Positions 8,988-18,330 of a stretch of DNA of 64,000 nt are shown here, one piece after another. How positions within the stretch are numbered: position 1 is the first letter of the stretch; each line of letters opens with the position of its first letter. A program made the translations under genes and the position numbers. Location: the NCBI GenBank assembly GCA_964469905.1, contig CAYXZW010000009.1:1-64000 (forward strand), given 5' to 3'. This DNA comes from MVRV01 sp964469905 (GTDB taxonomy: Bacteria; Desulfobacterota; Syntrophia; Syntrophales; Smithellaceae). The notes beneath the pieces are model-generated. The model did not search any database and had not been told where the DNA came from. It worked only from the letters and a program-made list of their open reading frames with translations.

Positions 8988-9935
8988 TTAATCGATGGAC
9001 ATCAAATAGGCGCGCAGGTTCAGTTTTTGCTTGCCGATTCCGAGTTTTTGCCGGAGATTATGGCGATGAAATTCGATTGTGGGCAGGGAGATGTCCAGCA
9101 GCCCGGCGATTTCTTTCGAATTACGACCTTCTTTGATGAGGTGGGCGATCTGGATTTCGCGTGGGGTCAAGTGCGTATAACGGGAAGTGAGCTGGCGGGA
9201 AAAAGGCGACACGATTTGGGCGAGACTCGTTTCGATTGCCGAAAGGCAGGCCAGAAGACCTTCATCGAGACGTTGACACTTCATCTTGTTGATGTAGGGA
9301 AGGATAAGATCACGGACATTCACCAGAACATTGTCCGCCATGTCCCGCTTGTCTTTTTCTCTCTGATTCAGAAGTATTTTCAAGGTGGTGTTGAGCTCCT
9401 CCAGTTCCCGATTCTTATTCTCCAGCTCCAACTGACGCTGGCGAATACCCTCCGTCCGCTCCCGAACCTTCTGCTCCAGTTCATGGCGCATCTGCCATAA
9501 GGCCGTCTCCGCTTCTTTCCTCTGGGTGATATCACGAGTAACAAGAATTGCTCCTACCAGACGGCCGTCATCGGCAAATAGGGGATTGGCATTAGCTTCC
9601 GTCCAGATATAGTGACCCGCGCCGTGTCGCGAGCGGTATTCAAATTTCAGGGGGGTCCGTTCCGCGATAGCCGCCCGGACGGTTGACAGGGTCGCATCCA
9701 GGTCATCCGGGTGAACCAGATCATAGGCGCAGGTTCCCCGCAGTACCGCGGGTTTGAACCCGAGAACCTTCTCATGAGACGGGCTGACATAAAGGAAAAT
9801 ACCATCCAGGCTGATCTGACTGACCATGTCCAGGACATGGTCACTGATGAGAATCTGGCTATTTTCTATCTTCGCCATCTCTGTTGATGGCTCGGGCATG
9901 GAAACACCACCGCTCTTTCTTTTTCCTTCCCTCAT
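8988..9935 (-). CDS. PAS domain LuxR-type transcriptional regulator
   Basis: A 315-residue regulator. A PAS/PAC domain covers about residues 28-145, starting SQISLDGIFLYVSPS and ending ILVTRDITQRKEAE. A coiled coil of about 60 residues follows, then a linker, and a LuxR/GerE helix-turn-helix at about 250-312 (LTPREIQIAHLIKEGRNSKE). No kinase domain or phospho-acceptor receiver is present, so the PAS domain probably senses a ligand or redox state directly. AGGGGA lies eight bases before the ATG at 9935. It lies upstream of, and in the same direction as, the SDR and acyl-CoA synthetase genes, which are its likely targets. Confidence 0.85.
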   Translation of the reverse strand: MREGKRKSGGVSMPEPSTEMAKIENSQILISDHVLDMVSQISLDGIFLYVSPSHEKVLGFKPAVLRGTCAYDLVHPDDLDATLSTVRAAIAERTPLKFEYRSRHGAGHYIWTEANANPLFADDGRLVGAILVTRDITQRKEAETALWQMRHELEQKVRERTEGIRQRQLELENKNRELEELNTTLKILLNQREKDKRDMADNVLVNVRDLILPYINKMKCQRLDEGLLACLSAIETSLAQIVSPFSRQLTSRYTHLTPREIQIAHLIKEGRNSKEIAGLLDISLPTIEFHRHNLRQKLGIGKQKLNLRAYLMSID

Positions 9936-10127
9936 CCCTGCACTTCCCCTGATCTTACTTATTAATTTATATCCTGAGAGACACTTTTTTTTATTACAAC
10001 AGAATAGGACGATAATGTTTTGCCTGTCAATGTAAAACTGGTCAAAACAGGAGATGTTGTACAGATAATTACAGAGATGATGAGGATTGACTTTACCGGC
10101 AATTGGAAATGCCCTGGGCGCAATCGC

Positions 10128-10832
10128 TTATTTATGGGCGGTTTTTTTCCGCTTACCGGGCTGAGGAGAGGCATCCGGGATAAAAAGGTTATTTACACCA
10201 CCGAGCATGAATGATGACGATTCCTGAGCCATTTGCAGAATATCTGCCGAGCGGTCATGCCAGAGCAGGTAATAACAGGCGATGCGATCATAAATTCCAA
10301 CAATGCAGACGGCGATCAATTCCGGCGATAAATTCGTCACGAAATGCTTGCCCTGTCCTTTACTAATCTTGATCACGGCATCCTTGATGTCCATCGTCAG
10401 CTTGACGAACACCTGCTTGCGTTGTTCTTCGACTTCCACGCTCTGTCCGACCGATTCCCGGAAAAAAATAGCGATTTTCTCTGGATAGCGCAAACAAAAG
10501 TCCCCCAGAAAGGCAAAGGAGATCGTCCGAAAGCCATCGAGGGAAAACTCGGTTTTCCGAAACTCCTCACCCATGAATTTTCTCAGATCATGCCCGATTT
10601 CCTGCATCAGTTTGATCAGAAGTTCCTCTTTGTTTTTAAAATAGAAATAGACGGAACCGGTCGATATCTCTGCCAGGTCAGCAATTTCTTCAATGCTCGT
10701 CGAATGGTAGCCTTTGCGGCCAAATAGCTCTTCGGCCGCTTTCAGAATGGTATTAACGCGATTTTCCTTTTCCCGGATGCGCCGCATCGACCGTCGCGGC
10801 AGGACATCAACCGTTTTACTTTCCTTGTTCAT
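10128..10832 (-). CDS. TetR family transcriptional regulator
   Basis: About 234 residues with an N-terminal TetR helix-turn-helix (about 20-65: ILKAAEELFGRKGYHSTSIE, then STGSVYFYFKNKEELL). A helical ligand-binding domain follows. Proteins of this kind linked to acyl-CoA catabolic genes (FadR of Bacillus, LiuQ/PsrA-like) are usually repressors relieved by acyl-CoA. A GTG nine bases further up could also start the frame; ATG 10832 has AGGTG at better spacing. It is the last gene of a long minus-strand series of carboxylase and beta-oxidation genes. Two candidate operators are an inverted repeat before its own start (10884-10903) and a palindrome at the head of the operon (21578-21594). Confidence 0.88.
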   Translation of the reverse strand: MNKESKTVDVLPRRSMRRIREKENRVNTILKAAEELFGRKGYHSTSIEEIADLAEISTGSVYFYFKNKEELLIKLMQEIGHDLRKFMGEEFRKTEFSLDGFRTISFAFLGDFCLRYPEKIAIFFRESVGQSVEVEEQRKQVFVKLTMDIKDAVIKISKGQGKHFVTNLSPELIAVCIVGIYDRIACYYLLWHDRSADILQMAQESSSFMLGGVNNLFIPDASPQPGKRKKTAHK

Positions 10833-10883
10833 TCCATGCACCTGTTCTTAAAATTCATCAGAGTGCTTCCGGGCACTCCGATT

Positions 10884-10903
10884 GTAACGGAAATGGACGT
10901 TAC
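10884..10903. promoter_or_regulatory. Inverted repeat GTAACG-N8-CGTTAC, candidate TetR operator
   Basis: A perfect 6-bp inverted repeat with an 8-base spacer, about 50 bases upstream of the TetR start codon. Its size and position fit autoregulation. A second perfect 6-bp repeat, GAGTGC-N6-GCACTC, lies between it and the gene (10861-10878). Which of these is bound, if either, is not known. Confidence 0.4.
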
Positions 10904-11046
10904 TTAAGCCCACCTCCGATCGTTGCGCTTACGCCCCTATCATATTCTTCGTTAGACATCAAGAACAGCGGAAAGACTAAAAACGCCATGTTCGCACATT
11001 CTCTTCCCGCTAAATCGGGACACAAGATCAAGGCATTCCTGAGTAA

Positions 11047-12024
11047 TTATGATAAAGCTTCCATGTTTTTTACACGCGACAAAATTGCGTGGGCTCCCGA
11101 GATAATATCGTTTACAACTTCGGCAATCGGCTTGATTTCATGAATGAGCGAAGCGGACAGGCCACACGCAATGGGGACGCCTTCCGGGTCTCCCTTGGCG
11201 TACATCTCCCGTCCTACTTTCCCACCGACGATGGTGAGCAGCTCAGCCAGTTCGGCACCACGGGCTTCCATTTCCAGCGCTTTGCCGGTTGCCCAGTTTT
11301 TCATGCAACGCATGGGGTTATTCAACGATCTCATAATGAGCGTCGTATCTCTTTCCGTAACTTCCAGATAGCGCTTCTTCATCGTTTCATTCATCGTGCT
11401 TTCGTTGGTCGCCACAAAACGGGTGCCGATGAGGACACCAGCAGCCCCGTAGCACAGCGCGGCCGCGAATCCTCTTGCATCGGCAATACCTCCTGCAGCA
11501 ATGACGGGAACTGAAAGTTCATCCACAGCCCGCGGTAACATGATCGAAAGGGGGACATCATCCATCCCGGGATGGCCGCCGCATTCAAAACCAACAATGA
11601 TAATCCCGTCAACACCGCTGGCAACGGCTTTTTTAGCAAAACGAAGTGTAGGAACTTTATGAAATATTTTAATTCCCCCTTCCTTGAGCACAGGTACAAG
11701 AAATGCCGGATCGTTGCCGGCCGTCTCCGCCGCCGCCACCCTTTCTTCAGCTGCAACTCTGGCAAAGCCGATCGAGCGTTCCCCTCGCCCCAATTCGGGG
11801 AGCATGCTGATATTCACTCCGAAAGGATTATCCGTCAGAGTCCGCGTTTTCCGAATCTCTTCCCGAAAATCATCGGCAGTTAAAAATGTTTCCGCCGTCA
11901 GAAAAGCCATTACTCCCGCATTCGCCGCTGCCGCGACAAACTCGGCAGTTGACAACCACTGCATCCCACCCATCATAATGGGGTGAGGAATCCCCAACAT
12001 TTCGGTCAATCTTGTTTTAAACAT
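11047..12024 (-). CDS. Nitronate monooxygenase / 2-nitropropane dioxygenase-like flavoprotein
   Basis: About 325 residues, an FMN TIM-barrel protein of the NPD family. It begins MFKTRLTEMLGIPHPIMMGG. The conserved block GFECGGHPG holds the catalytic-type His, and the FMN phosphate site is VIAAGGIADARGFAAAL followed by GVLIGTRF. The family includes true nitronate monooxygenases, but also FabK-like enoyl reductases and many uncharacterised proteins encoded with acyl-CoA catabolic genes. In this operon an acyl-CoA-linked redox role is at least as likely as nitronate oxidation. The frame is open further upstream, into the previous gene. ATG 12024, preceded by AAAGGAG, is chosen because it avoids the overlap and matches the family N-terminus. 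Confidence 0.82.
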   Translation of the reverse strand: MFKTRLTEMLGIPHPIMMGGMQWLSTAEFVAAAANAGVMAFLTAETFLTADDFREEIRKTRTLTDNPFGVNISMLPELGRGERSIGFARVAAEERVAAAETAGNDPAFLVPVLKEGGIKIFHKVPTLRFAKKAVASGVDGIIIVGFECGGHPGMDDVPLSIMLPRAVDELSVPVIAAGGIADARGFAAALCYGAAGVLIGTRFVATNESTMNETMKKRYLEVTERDTTLIMRSLNNPMRCMKNWATGKALEMEARGAELAELLTIVGGKVGREMYAKGDPEGVPIACGLSASLIHEIKPIAEVVNDIISGAHAILSRVKNMEALS

Positions 12025-12091
12025 TCTTTTTTCTCGCTCCTTTGTGGGGAGAATGTCCCCTCCCGTCGCTGCCGCCTGCTTATTGTAAGTG

Positions 12092-13228
12092 TCAAAACCC
12101 CGATGTCCGGGCAATGACTTCGCACATGACCTCATCGGCCCCCGCCCCGATCGACATAATCCGGGAGTCTCGGAAATAGCGGGAAATCAACGTCTCGTTC
12201 ATAAACCCCATACCCCCGAACATCTGGAGACAGCCACTGGCAACCTCGGCAATCAACTGTCCGGCAAAAAGTTTTCCCATAGATATCTCGCGGGTTACAT
12301 CTCGCCCTTCCATCTTCATCCGGACTATGTGGTACGTGAGCTGCTTTAAGCATTCATTTTTCATCAGCCATCCTGCCAGCCGGTGCCGCAGGACCTGCTT
12401 GGTGATGAGAGGTTTGCCGAAGACTATTCGTTGCTTCAGATAGTCAACCGTCATGTCGATCATATCCTGAACACACACATGGACACCCGGCAGAATCGTG
12501 AACCGTTCATGCTGGAACTGTTTCATCTGGTAGATGAAGCCCTCGCCCTCTTGGCCGATTAAATTCTCCACCGGCACAGCAACATTGTCGAAAAAAAGCT
12601 CCGCGGTATCGCTGCTGCGTAAACCCAGCTTATCGAGTTTCTTGCTGACGACAAAACCGGGCAGATTCGTCGGTACGACAAAAAGACCGAAGGAATGATA
12701 TCCTCCGTCGTCACCGGTCTTCGCCAGCAGAGTTAAAAAGTCGGCCTGGGTTCCGTTGGTGATGTATGTTTTGGAGCCGTTGATGATATAGTGATCCCCA
12801 TTCTTCACCGCCCTTGTCTTGATGGCAAACACATCGGATCCGGCATCGGGCTCCGTGACGGCAATGGCTGCAACCATGTCGCCGGCTATCGCGCCCCGCA
12901 GATATTTGTCCTTCAGGTATTCACTGCCAAACGCATCAATTGCGGGCGTTGCCATATTGGTCTGTACGGCAATGGCCGTCGAAACACCGAACCCGTGAAT
13001 ATGTCCGGCTTCTTCGAGGAGAATTGTCTCATACCAGTAGTCGAGTCCCTGCCCGCCATATTTTGGATCGTAACGAATCCCGAGGAAGCCCAGATCCCCC
13101 ATCTTCTTGAAAAGGTCATGCAGTGGAGCGGTTTTTTCTTCCCACTCCTCGATATGGGGATTGATCTCCCTGTCGATAAATCTTCTCACCGCTTCCCGAA
13201 ACGCATTGTGTGTTTCATCAAAATACAT
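12092..13228 (-). CDS. Acyl-CoA dehydrogenase
   Basis: A 378-residue FAD enzyme that introduces the alpha-beta double bond of acyl-CoA. Landmarks are the ACAD signature AVTEPDAGSDVFAIKTRA (about 120-137), the N-domain/beta-domain block INGSKTYITNG, and the C-terminal MFGGMGFMNE. At the usual medium-chain catalytic site (YEGT) this protein has IGAGADE instead. The acid QHER near residue 247 matches the alternative Glu position used by isovaleryl- and long-chain-type dehydrogenases. That fits a branched-chain or terpenoid substrate such as isovaleryl- or citronellyl-CoA, consistent with the AtuA-like and carboxylase neighbours. Substrate choice is inference. Confidence 0.9.
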   Translation of the reverse strand: MYFDETHNAFREAVRRFIDREINPHIEEWEEKTAPLHDLFKKMGDLGFLGIRYDPKYGGQGLDYWYETILLEEAGHIHGFGVSTAIAVQTNMATPAIDAFGSEYLKDKYLRGAIAGDMVAAIAVTEPDAGSDVFAIKTRAVKNGDHYIINGSKTYITNGTQADFLTLLAKTGDDGGYHSFGLFVVPTNLPGFVVSKKLDKLGLRSSDTAELFFDNVAVPVENLIGQEGEGFIYQMKQFQHERFTILPGVHVCVQDMIDMTVDYLKQRIVFGKPLITKQVLRHRLAGWLMKNECLKQLTYHIVRMKMEGRDVTREISMGKLFAGQLIAEVASGCLQMFGGMGFMNETLISRYFRDSRIMSIGAGADEVMCEVIARTSGF

Positions 13229-13285
13229 TTTCCCCTCCTTACAGATAGATTCAATTGGGCGTAAGTGTTTTTCATCACCCGACAG

Positions 13286-14998
13286 CTAAGACCCGACGAC
13301 TGCCCGGAGCGCCTTCTTATCCACCTTACCCACGGCCGTCAGCGGCATGGCGGCCGTAATTTCAATAACTTTGGGAACCTTATAAGCAGCAAGGTTCTCT
13401 CGGCAGTGATCAAGCAGTTCTTTTTTAACGGATTCAGGGTCTGCCTCCAGAGCCGGAGCATTCAGCTGGATCACCGCCTTGACTACTTGGCTGTCCGGCC
13501 TCTTGGGATCCGGCATGCCGATAATGGCACAAAACTGAACTGTCCCGTGCTGGCTAAGAACTTCTTCGACCTCCCGGGAAAAAACCTTATAGCCCCCCAC
13601 GATAATCATATCCTTGGAACGGTCAGCGATGAAGACATAACCTTCCTCATCCATGCTGACCACATCTCCTGTATAGAGCCACGTTTCCTGCTGATACTCC
13701 CGCAAGGTATTGGCTGATTCCCCGGGCTTGTTGTGATACCCCTTCATTACCTGAGGGCCGCGGACAATAAGTTCTCCGGCTTCACCCACTGGCATCTCCA
13801 GCTTTCCAGTCTCCACATCGACCACTTTAATCTTTGTGCTGGGCAGGGGCAGTCCGACCGAGCCGAGCTTCTTTTTCCCTTTGCGGGGATTCATCGTAAT
13901 GAGGGGGCTCGCTTCGGTCATGCCGAGGATTTCCACCACTTTCCCTGCGCCGACAATCGCTTCCAGAGCAACAATAGCCTTTTTCGAAAACGGTGCTGCA
14001 CCTGAAATACATACATCACAAGTCGAGAAATCAATTCTGCCAAAAGCTGGATTATCCATCAGCATCTGATAGAGAGCCGGGACATGCAACATGATGCTGG
14101 GGTGGTGTTGGGAAATTTCCCGGCAGACATGGTCGGTGTTGCGGGGATCGGGAATCAGACATTGGGTGTAAGACATGGATAAGGTTATCATCCCCAGATA
14201 GAGACCAGCCTGATGAAAAAATGGAAATCCCGAACAGGCAACCCCTCCGCCCATCTGGAGGTCGAACCATCGTGTTGCCTGCAAAATATTGGCAACAATG
14301 TTGCGGTGTGTCAGTACTGCCCCTTTGGGCAAACCTGTCGTCCCACCGGTGTACTGAATTAGGCAGGTATCCTGTGGATCGATATGCACCTTCGGCCGGG
14401 ACGCCCCATATTTCTTGACAACCTCCATGAAGGAGACAATCTCTTTGCCGGCGATCGGTTCCACCTTTCCCACGGGGACTTTCTTCAGTAATTTGGCAAG
14501 GAATCTCTTGTGCGGCGGCAGGAAGTCGGTAATGTTGGTGACGATACAACTTTTCACGGACGGAATGTCGGTGCAAATTTTTTGCACACGATTTTCGAAA
14601 ATGGCATCGAGCGTGACCAGGCACTTTACGGACGTGTCATTCATCTGATGGGCCATTTCCTTGGGCGTCAGGAGCGGCGAAACCCCGCTAGCCACGCAAC
14701 CGGCGCGCAGAATGCCGGCCAGCGCAATCAGATATTGGGGAGTGTTGGGAAGATTCACACCGACCACGTCACCAGGGACACAACCAATGTTGGCCAGATA
14801 TCCGGCCAAACTGGCGGAGAACCTGTCCAGGTCTCTGTAGCTATAGGTGCTGCCCAGAAAATGAAACGCGGCCCTCTCCGGATTGTAACTGATAGCTCTT
14901 TCCAGCATATCCACATACGTTTCATTGGGAATTGTTATCTCGGGCTCCACCCAAGGGTCATACGATTGCAACCACGGTTTGGTATCGTAAACTGTCAC
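13286..14998 (-). CDS. AMP-dependent acyl-CoA ligase
   Basis: About 570 residues of the ANL superfamily. Motifs are YTGGTTGLPKGAVLTHRN, ILGMTEASPL, the GD hinge block WLYTGDVVSMDEEGYVFIAD, and the C-terminal catalytic Lys in LTAVGKVDKKAL. The frame stays open to 15079, but GTG 14998 has AAGGAGG seven bases upstream and gives the expected N-terminus, so it is chosen. It would activate the acid that the following enzymes oxidise and carboxylate. In pseudomonads, terpene and leucine pathways carry comparable ligases. The gene lies 57 bases upstream of the acyl-CoA dehydrogenase in the same operon. Confidence 0.9.
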   Translation of the reverse strand: MTVYDTKPWLQSYDPWVEPEITIPNETYVDMLERAISYNPERAAFHFLGSTYSYRDLDRFSASLAGYLANIGCVPGDVVGVNLPNTPQYLIALAGILRAGCVASGVSPLLTPKEMAHQMNDTSVKCLVTLDAIFENRVQKICTDIPSVKSCIVTNITDFLPPHKRFLAKLLKKVPVGKVEPIAGKEIVSFMEVVKKYGASRPKVHIDPQDTCLIQYTGGTTGLPKGAVLTHRNIVANILQATRWFDLQMGGGVACSGFPFFHQAGLYLGMITLSMSYTQCLIPDPRNTDHVCREISQHHPSIMLHVPALYQMLMDNPAFGRIDFSTCDVCISGAAPFSKKAIVALEAIVGAGKVVEILGMTEASPLITMNPRKGKKKLGSVGLPLPSTKIKVVDVETGKLEMPVGEAGELIVRGPQVMKGYHNKPGESANTLREYQQETWLYTGDVVSMDEEGYVFIADRSKDMIIVGGYKVFSREVEEVLSQHGTVQFCAIIGMPDPKRPDSQVVKAVIQLNAPALEADPESVKKELLDHCRENLAAYKVPKVIEITAAMPLTAVGKVDKKALRAVVGS

Positions 14999-15127
14999 TG
15001 AACACCTCCTTCCTGTATCCAGGAATACTTTTTTCATGCTCGTGATCCGTTTTTCAGGGAATGGAAACGGTTCAGACATCAGAATCCGCCTTCTCTCCCC
15101 CCTGTCTCACACCAGATTGCTGCCTCT

Positions 15128-15163
15128 CCTTCACCTTCGGCCTTCAGTTTTCAGCCTTTAGCC
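15128..15163. repeat. Degenerate CTGAAGG repeat, second copy
   Basis: In minus-strand orientation this stretch repeats CTAAAGGCTGAAAACTGAAGG-like units, related to 4599-4636. It overlaps the last codons of the AtuA-like gene, so the repeat appears to have supplied that gene's stop. Confidence 0.5.
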
Positions 15164-16938
15164 TTTCCTATGATCGTTTCCGGCATAGCGATGACTTTTG
15201 CGCGCAGATATTCACCGAGCGTCTTGGCCTGGGGATCACTACGCATCGATGCCGCCACACCTTCACCGAGCACACCTTTGATATAAAAATTAACGGCCAG
15301 GAGATTGGGGAATTCGTACCTCTCCATCTCAAATCCGCTCATATCGCGCAGAAGTTCTTTTAATTTTTCCGTCGTCAGAAATTCCCTCAGGAAGGCAAAA
15401 GCCTCGGGGGTTTTCGCCCATACCCCGAGATTGGCGTTGCCGCCCTTGTCGCCGGAACGCGTAGCGAAAACACGCCCCAGAGGCATCCTGATCATCTTCC
15501 CTGCGGGCACCTGCGGAATTCCCATCTCTTTGGCAACAGGAACTATTGCTGCGGGGTCCGGCAAAACGGAATCCACCAGCACAACCTTATCCTCGATCAT
15601 GACTTTCTGCTGAATATACTGAGTAGAGATGAGTGTCGGCCAATGAATGATAGCTGGGCCGCCCTTAGTCGGCGGAGCGGTTGCAGTAAAACCGGGAATA
15701 TTGGCCAGGCCAAGTTCAACGATCTTCGCCGAGAATTTCCCGACTTTCTTCGCATCCGGATCCATCACCGAGACGCGCAGATAGGCAAAGGCCTCATCAT
15801 TGGATTGGGGATCTTCCTTATCGGATCGGATCAGTTGCACATTCTCCACGGCAAATTTCCCCCGGCCGCCGAGACTGTCGAACAGTGCGTCTTCAAAAAT
15901 CTTGGCCTTCTTTTCAATGTCCAGCCCAGTGAGAACGATCGTCATCGAATTGCGATAATTTCCCGCGTTGTTGATGCAGACTTTGGTCGTCGCGGGGGGA
16001 GGTTCACCCTTCACGCCGGTAATTTTCGTCCGGTCCGGTCCCTCCTGAGAGATTTCGATCGTATCAAATCTGGCCGCCACATCCGGCGTCAGATACTTCG
16101 GACCCCTCACTTCATAAAGGAGTTGGGCCTTTACTGTATCAACCGAGACAAGACCTCCGGTGCCGGGATGTTTGGTGATCACAAAGGAGCCATCCGCAAA
16201 TATTTCGGCAATGGGATAGCCGACATTGAGGAATGAGGGCACCTCCTCGATGAAGGAATAATTCCCCCCCGTCGCCTGGGCGCCGCATTCAATAATATGC
16301 CCGGCAACAGCGGCCGAGGCCAGTTTGTCCCACTCCTGGCGCTGCCAGCCGAACCACCAGGCGGCCGGACCCATCACAACCGAAGCATCCGCCAGACGAC
16401 CGCCCACTACAATATCCGCTCCCTGGGCCAGGGCTTCCGCAACACCCCAGCCACCCATATAGGCATTGGCAGAGATGGGCATGGCGCCGCTGTCCTTCAG
16501 ACTGGTTCCCTTATCCAGGTGAATAAATGCTTCCCCCTTCTCCTGCAGGTCCGCCAGCCGTCCCATCAAATCATCGCCTTCAATACAGGCTATCTTCGGA
16601 TGAAGGCCAAGAACGTCCGCTATCTTCTTTAGCTCTTGGGCCATTCCCTGAGGATTCAATCCGCCGGCGTTGGAGACCACCCGAATGCCACGATCGAGGC
16701 ATTCTCCCATCACCTGTTCCATTTGCTTCAGAAACGTCGGCACGTAGCCCGTCTCCGGTTTCCTCATCTTCATACCGAAGAGAAGCGCCATCGTGAGTTC
16801 CGCCAGATAATCTCCGGTCAGGATGTCAATCGGGCCACCCTGCACCATTTCTCTGGCCGCCGACAGGCGATCGCCGAAATAACCGCTGCAGTTGGCAATG
16901 ATGACCTTGTCCTTTCTTCTCGGATCATTAGTACTCAT
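15151..16938 (-). CDS. AtuA-like protein (acyclic terpene utilisation family)
   Basis: A 595-residue protein of the AtuA family. Residues 1-450 form the DUF1446-type domain, with starting block IIANCSGYFGDRLSAAREMV and VVSNAGGLNPQGMAQEL near 88-104. Residues 490-590 form the AtuA-like ferredoxin-fold domain, with GRVFATRSGDKGGNANLGVW. In Pseudomonas, AtuA is encoded with geranyl-CoA carboxylase and is needed for citronellol/geraniol catabolism; its reaction is still unclear. The present copy fuses both domains, as in Pseudomonas-type proteins. It lies between acyl-CoA ligase and enoyl-CoA hydratase genes in the carboxylase operon. The family is strongly linked to biotin-dependent acyl-CoA carboxylases, which are present here. 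Confidence 0.9.
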   Translation of the reverse strand: MSTNDPRRKDKVIIANCSGYFGDRLSAAREMVQGGPIDILTGDYLAELTMALLFGMKMRKPETGYVPTFLKQMEQVMGECLDRGIRVVSNAGGLNPQGMAQELKKIADVLGLHPKIACIEGDDLMGRLADLQEKGEAFIHLDKGTSLKDSGAMPISANAYMGGWGVAEALAQGADIVVGGRLADASVVMGPAAWWFGWQRQEWDKLASAAVAGHIIECGAQATGGNYSFIEEVPSFLNVGYPIAEIFADGSFVITKHPGTGGLVSVDTVKAQLLYEVRGPKYLTPDVAARFDTIEISQEGPDRTKITGVKGEPPPATTKVCINNAGNYRNSMTIVLTGLDIEKKAKIFEDALFDSLGGRGKFAVENVQLIRSDKEDPQSNDEAFAYLRVSVMDPDAKKVGKFSAKIVELGLANIPGFTATAPPTKGGPAIIHWPTLISTQYIQQKVMIEDKVVLVDSVLPDPAAIVPVAKEMGIPQVPAGKMIRMPLGRVFATRSGDKGGNANLGVWAKTPEAFAFLREFLTTEKLKELLRDMSGFEMERYEFPNLLAVNFYIKGVLGEGVAASMRSDPQAKTLGEYLRAKVIAMPETIIGKAKG

Positions 16939-16968
16939 ATATTATTCCCCCTGTTAAGTGATCATGCT

Positions 16969-17739
16969 TTATCGGCCGGTAAAAACCGGCGGCCGTTTTT
17001 CAATAAAGGCCGTGATGCCTTCCCGGGCATCATCTGTACTCACAACTTCCTTGAGCTTTTCGGAAAGATAATTCAGGGCTTCTTTCAGCGGCAGGTTTGC
17101 TGCCGCGTAAAACGCCTGTTTGCCCAGCCTCATCCCGATCGGGCTTTTGGCAACCAGACTACCAAGAACGTTATTCACTTCCTCTTCCAGTTTTCCCACG
17201 GGCACGACACGGGTGATCAATCCCATGGCCAGTGCCTCCGGAGCCGTCAGCCGCTCACCAAGCAGAATCATCTCCATCGCCTTTTTCTGCGGGACATTGC
17301 GAAAGATCAGGGCACCGATCATCATCGGCCACAGCCCGACATTCACTTCCGGCGTGCCGAATTTGGCATCGTCGGCAGCGATAACGATATCACAGGCCAG
17401 CATAAAGCCCATTCCCCCGGCCAGACAGAAGCCCTTGATACGCGCCACCGTCGGCTTGGGAAAGCTCGCCAGCCGGTTTAAAAGACTGGCATAGTACCCG
17501 AATACATCCTTTCCCTCCGTCGCCATGGCGCCGGCAAGCTGTGCGCCGGTGCAAAAGGCCTTGTCGCCGGCCCCGGTGATCAGAATAGCTCTCACCAGAT
17601 CATCCTTCTCGGCCTGGTCTAGATATTCATGGAAAAGATCAATCGCTTCCGGTGTAATCGCGTTTCGCTGCTGCTCCCGATTGATCGTGATGGTGCCGAT
17701 ACCGTTCTCGACCCGGTAGAGCAAATGCTGATCATTCAT
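16969..17739 (-). CDS. Enoyl-CoA hydratase/isomerase family protein
   Basis: A 256-residue crotonase-fold protein. The oxyanion-hole blocks are ITGAGDKAFCTGAQL (about 54-68) and KGFCLAGGMGFMLACD (about 99-114). The second acid/base is probably Glu in FGTPEV. The first acid/base Glu of mitochondrial crotonase is not in its usual place (GGMGFML rather than GGGxELA). LiuC-type methylglutaconyl-CoA hydratases show a similar change. Hydration of the carboxylated enoyl-CoA made by the carboxylase in the same operon is therefore a reasonable role, though isomerase activity cannot be excluded. Confidence 0.85.
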   Translation of the reverse strand: MNDQHLLYRVENGIGTITINREQQRNAITPEAIDLFHEYLDQAEKDDLVRAILITGAGDKAFCTGAQLAGAMATEGKDVFGYYASLLNRLASFPKPTVARIKGFCLAGGMGFMLACDIVIAADDAKFGTPEVNVGLWPMMIGALIFRNVPQKKAMEMILLGERLTAPEALAMGLITRVVPVGKLEEEVNNVLGSLVAKSPIGMRLGKQAFYAAANLPLKEALNYLSEKLKEVVSTDDAREGITAFIEKRPPVFTGR

Positions 17740-17765
17740 AAGATTTCCTCCTTGATGTATGATAT

Positions 17766-18290
17766 TTAGCTTGTCTGAGCATTCTCCTGTTCTTTCTCGA
17801 TATCCACCAGGATCTTTCCGGGCATAACTTTCTCGCCGACGGACACATTGATTGCCGTCACTTGTCCAGGAAAAGGGGCTGTCAATGTCGTTTCCATCTT
17901 CATCGCCGTCAGGACGATAACATTGTCCCCCTTCTTTACACTGTCCCCAACGGCGACCATAATGCGCACGATAACCGAAGGCATAGGCGGCGTAATTAAC
18001 TGGGGAAGTCTGGTCAGATCTCGCACATTTTTTCTGGTCTGCCCCGTAATGTCGGCATCACCAACGACATAGGGCACCCCGCGAATCAGGATAGTTTTTT
18101 CGCCTTTTTCACCAGTGACAAATGCATTCATTCCCGCACCATCGACTACAAAATTAACATGATGATCGTTGATGACGGCATAACTAACATCCCGCGTTTT
18201 TTCCCCGGTGAAAACCTTCAGATAGTTTTCCTTCATCGGTTCTACATTAAAAGTCAGCGTCTCTTCACCCGTTTTGAATCTGTAATGCAT
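17766..18290 (-). CDS. Biotin carboxyl carrier protein of an acyl-CoA carboxylase
   Basis: A 174-residue protein whose last 80 residues form a biotinyl domain. The biotin-accepting Lys131 is in the canonical AMKM motif, and a Pro-rich stretch (about 95-105) precedes the domain. The N-terminal 85 residues resemble the BT/linker region found in the alpha subunits of methylcrotonyl-, propionyl- and geranyl-CoA carboxylases. Here this region is a separate polypeptide, 40 bases downstream of the biotin carboxylase gene. It carries CO2 between the biotin carboxylase and carboxyltransferase encoded next to it. Confidence 0.9.
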   Translation of the reverse strand: MHYRFKTGEETLTFNVEPMKENYLKVFTGEKTRDVSYAVINDHHVNFVVDGAGMNAFVTGEKGEKTILIRGVPYVVGDADITGQTRKNVRDLTRLPQLITPPMPSVIVRIMVAVGDSVKKGDNVIVLTAMKMETTLTAPFPGQVTAINVSVGEKVMPGKILVDIEKEQENAQTS

Positions 18291-18330
18291 TATTTCCCTG
18301 CCTTTCTGTTGTTGTCATCCGGCTTTTTTT

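Noticed and set aside
12025..12135. N-terminal extension of the nitronate monooxygenase-like frame
   Set aside because: It would overlap the acyl-CoA dehydrogenase gene, and the family starts at MFKTRLTEM with a ribosome binding site at that ATG.
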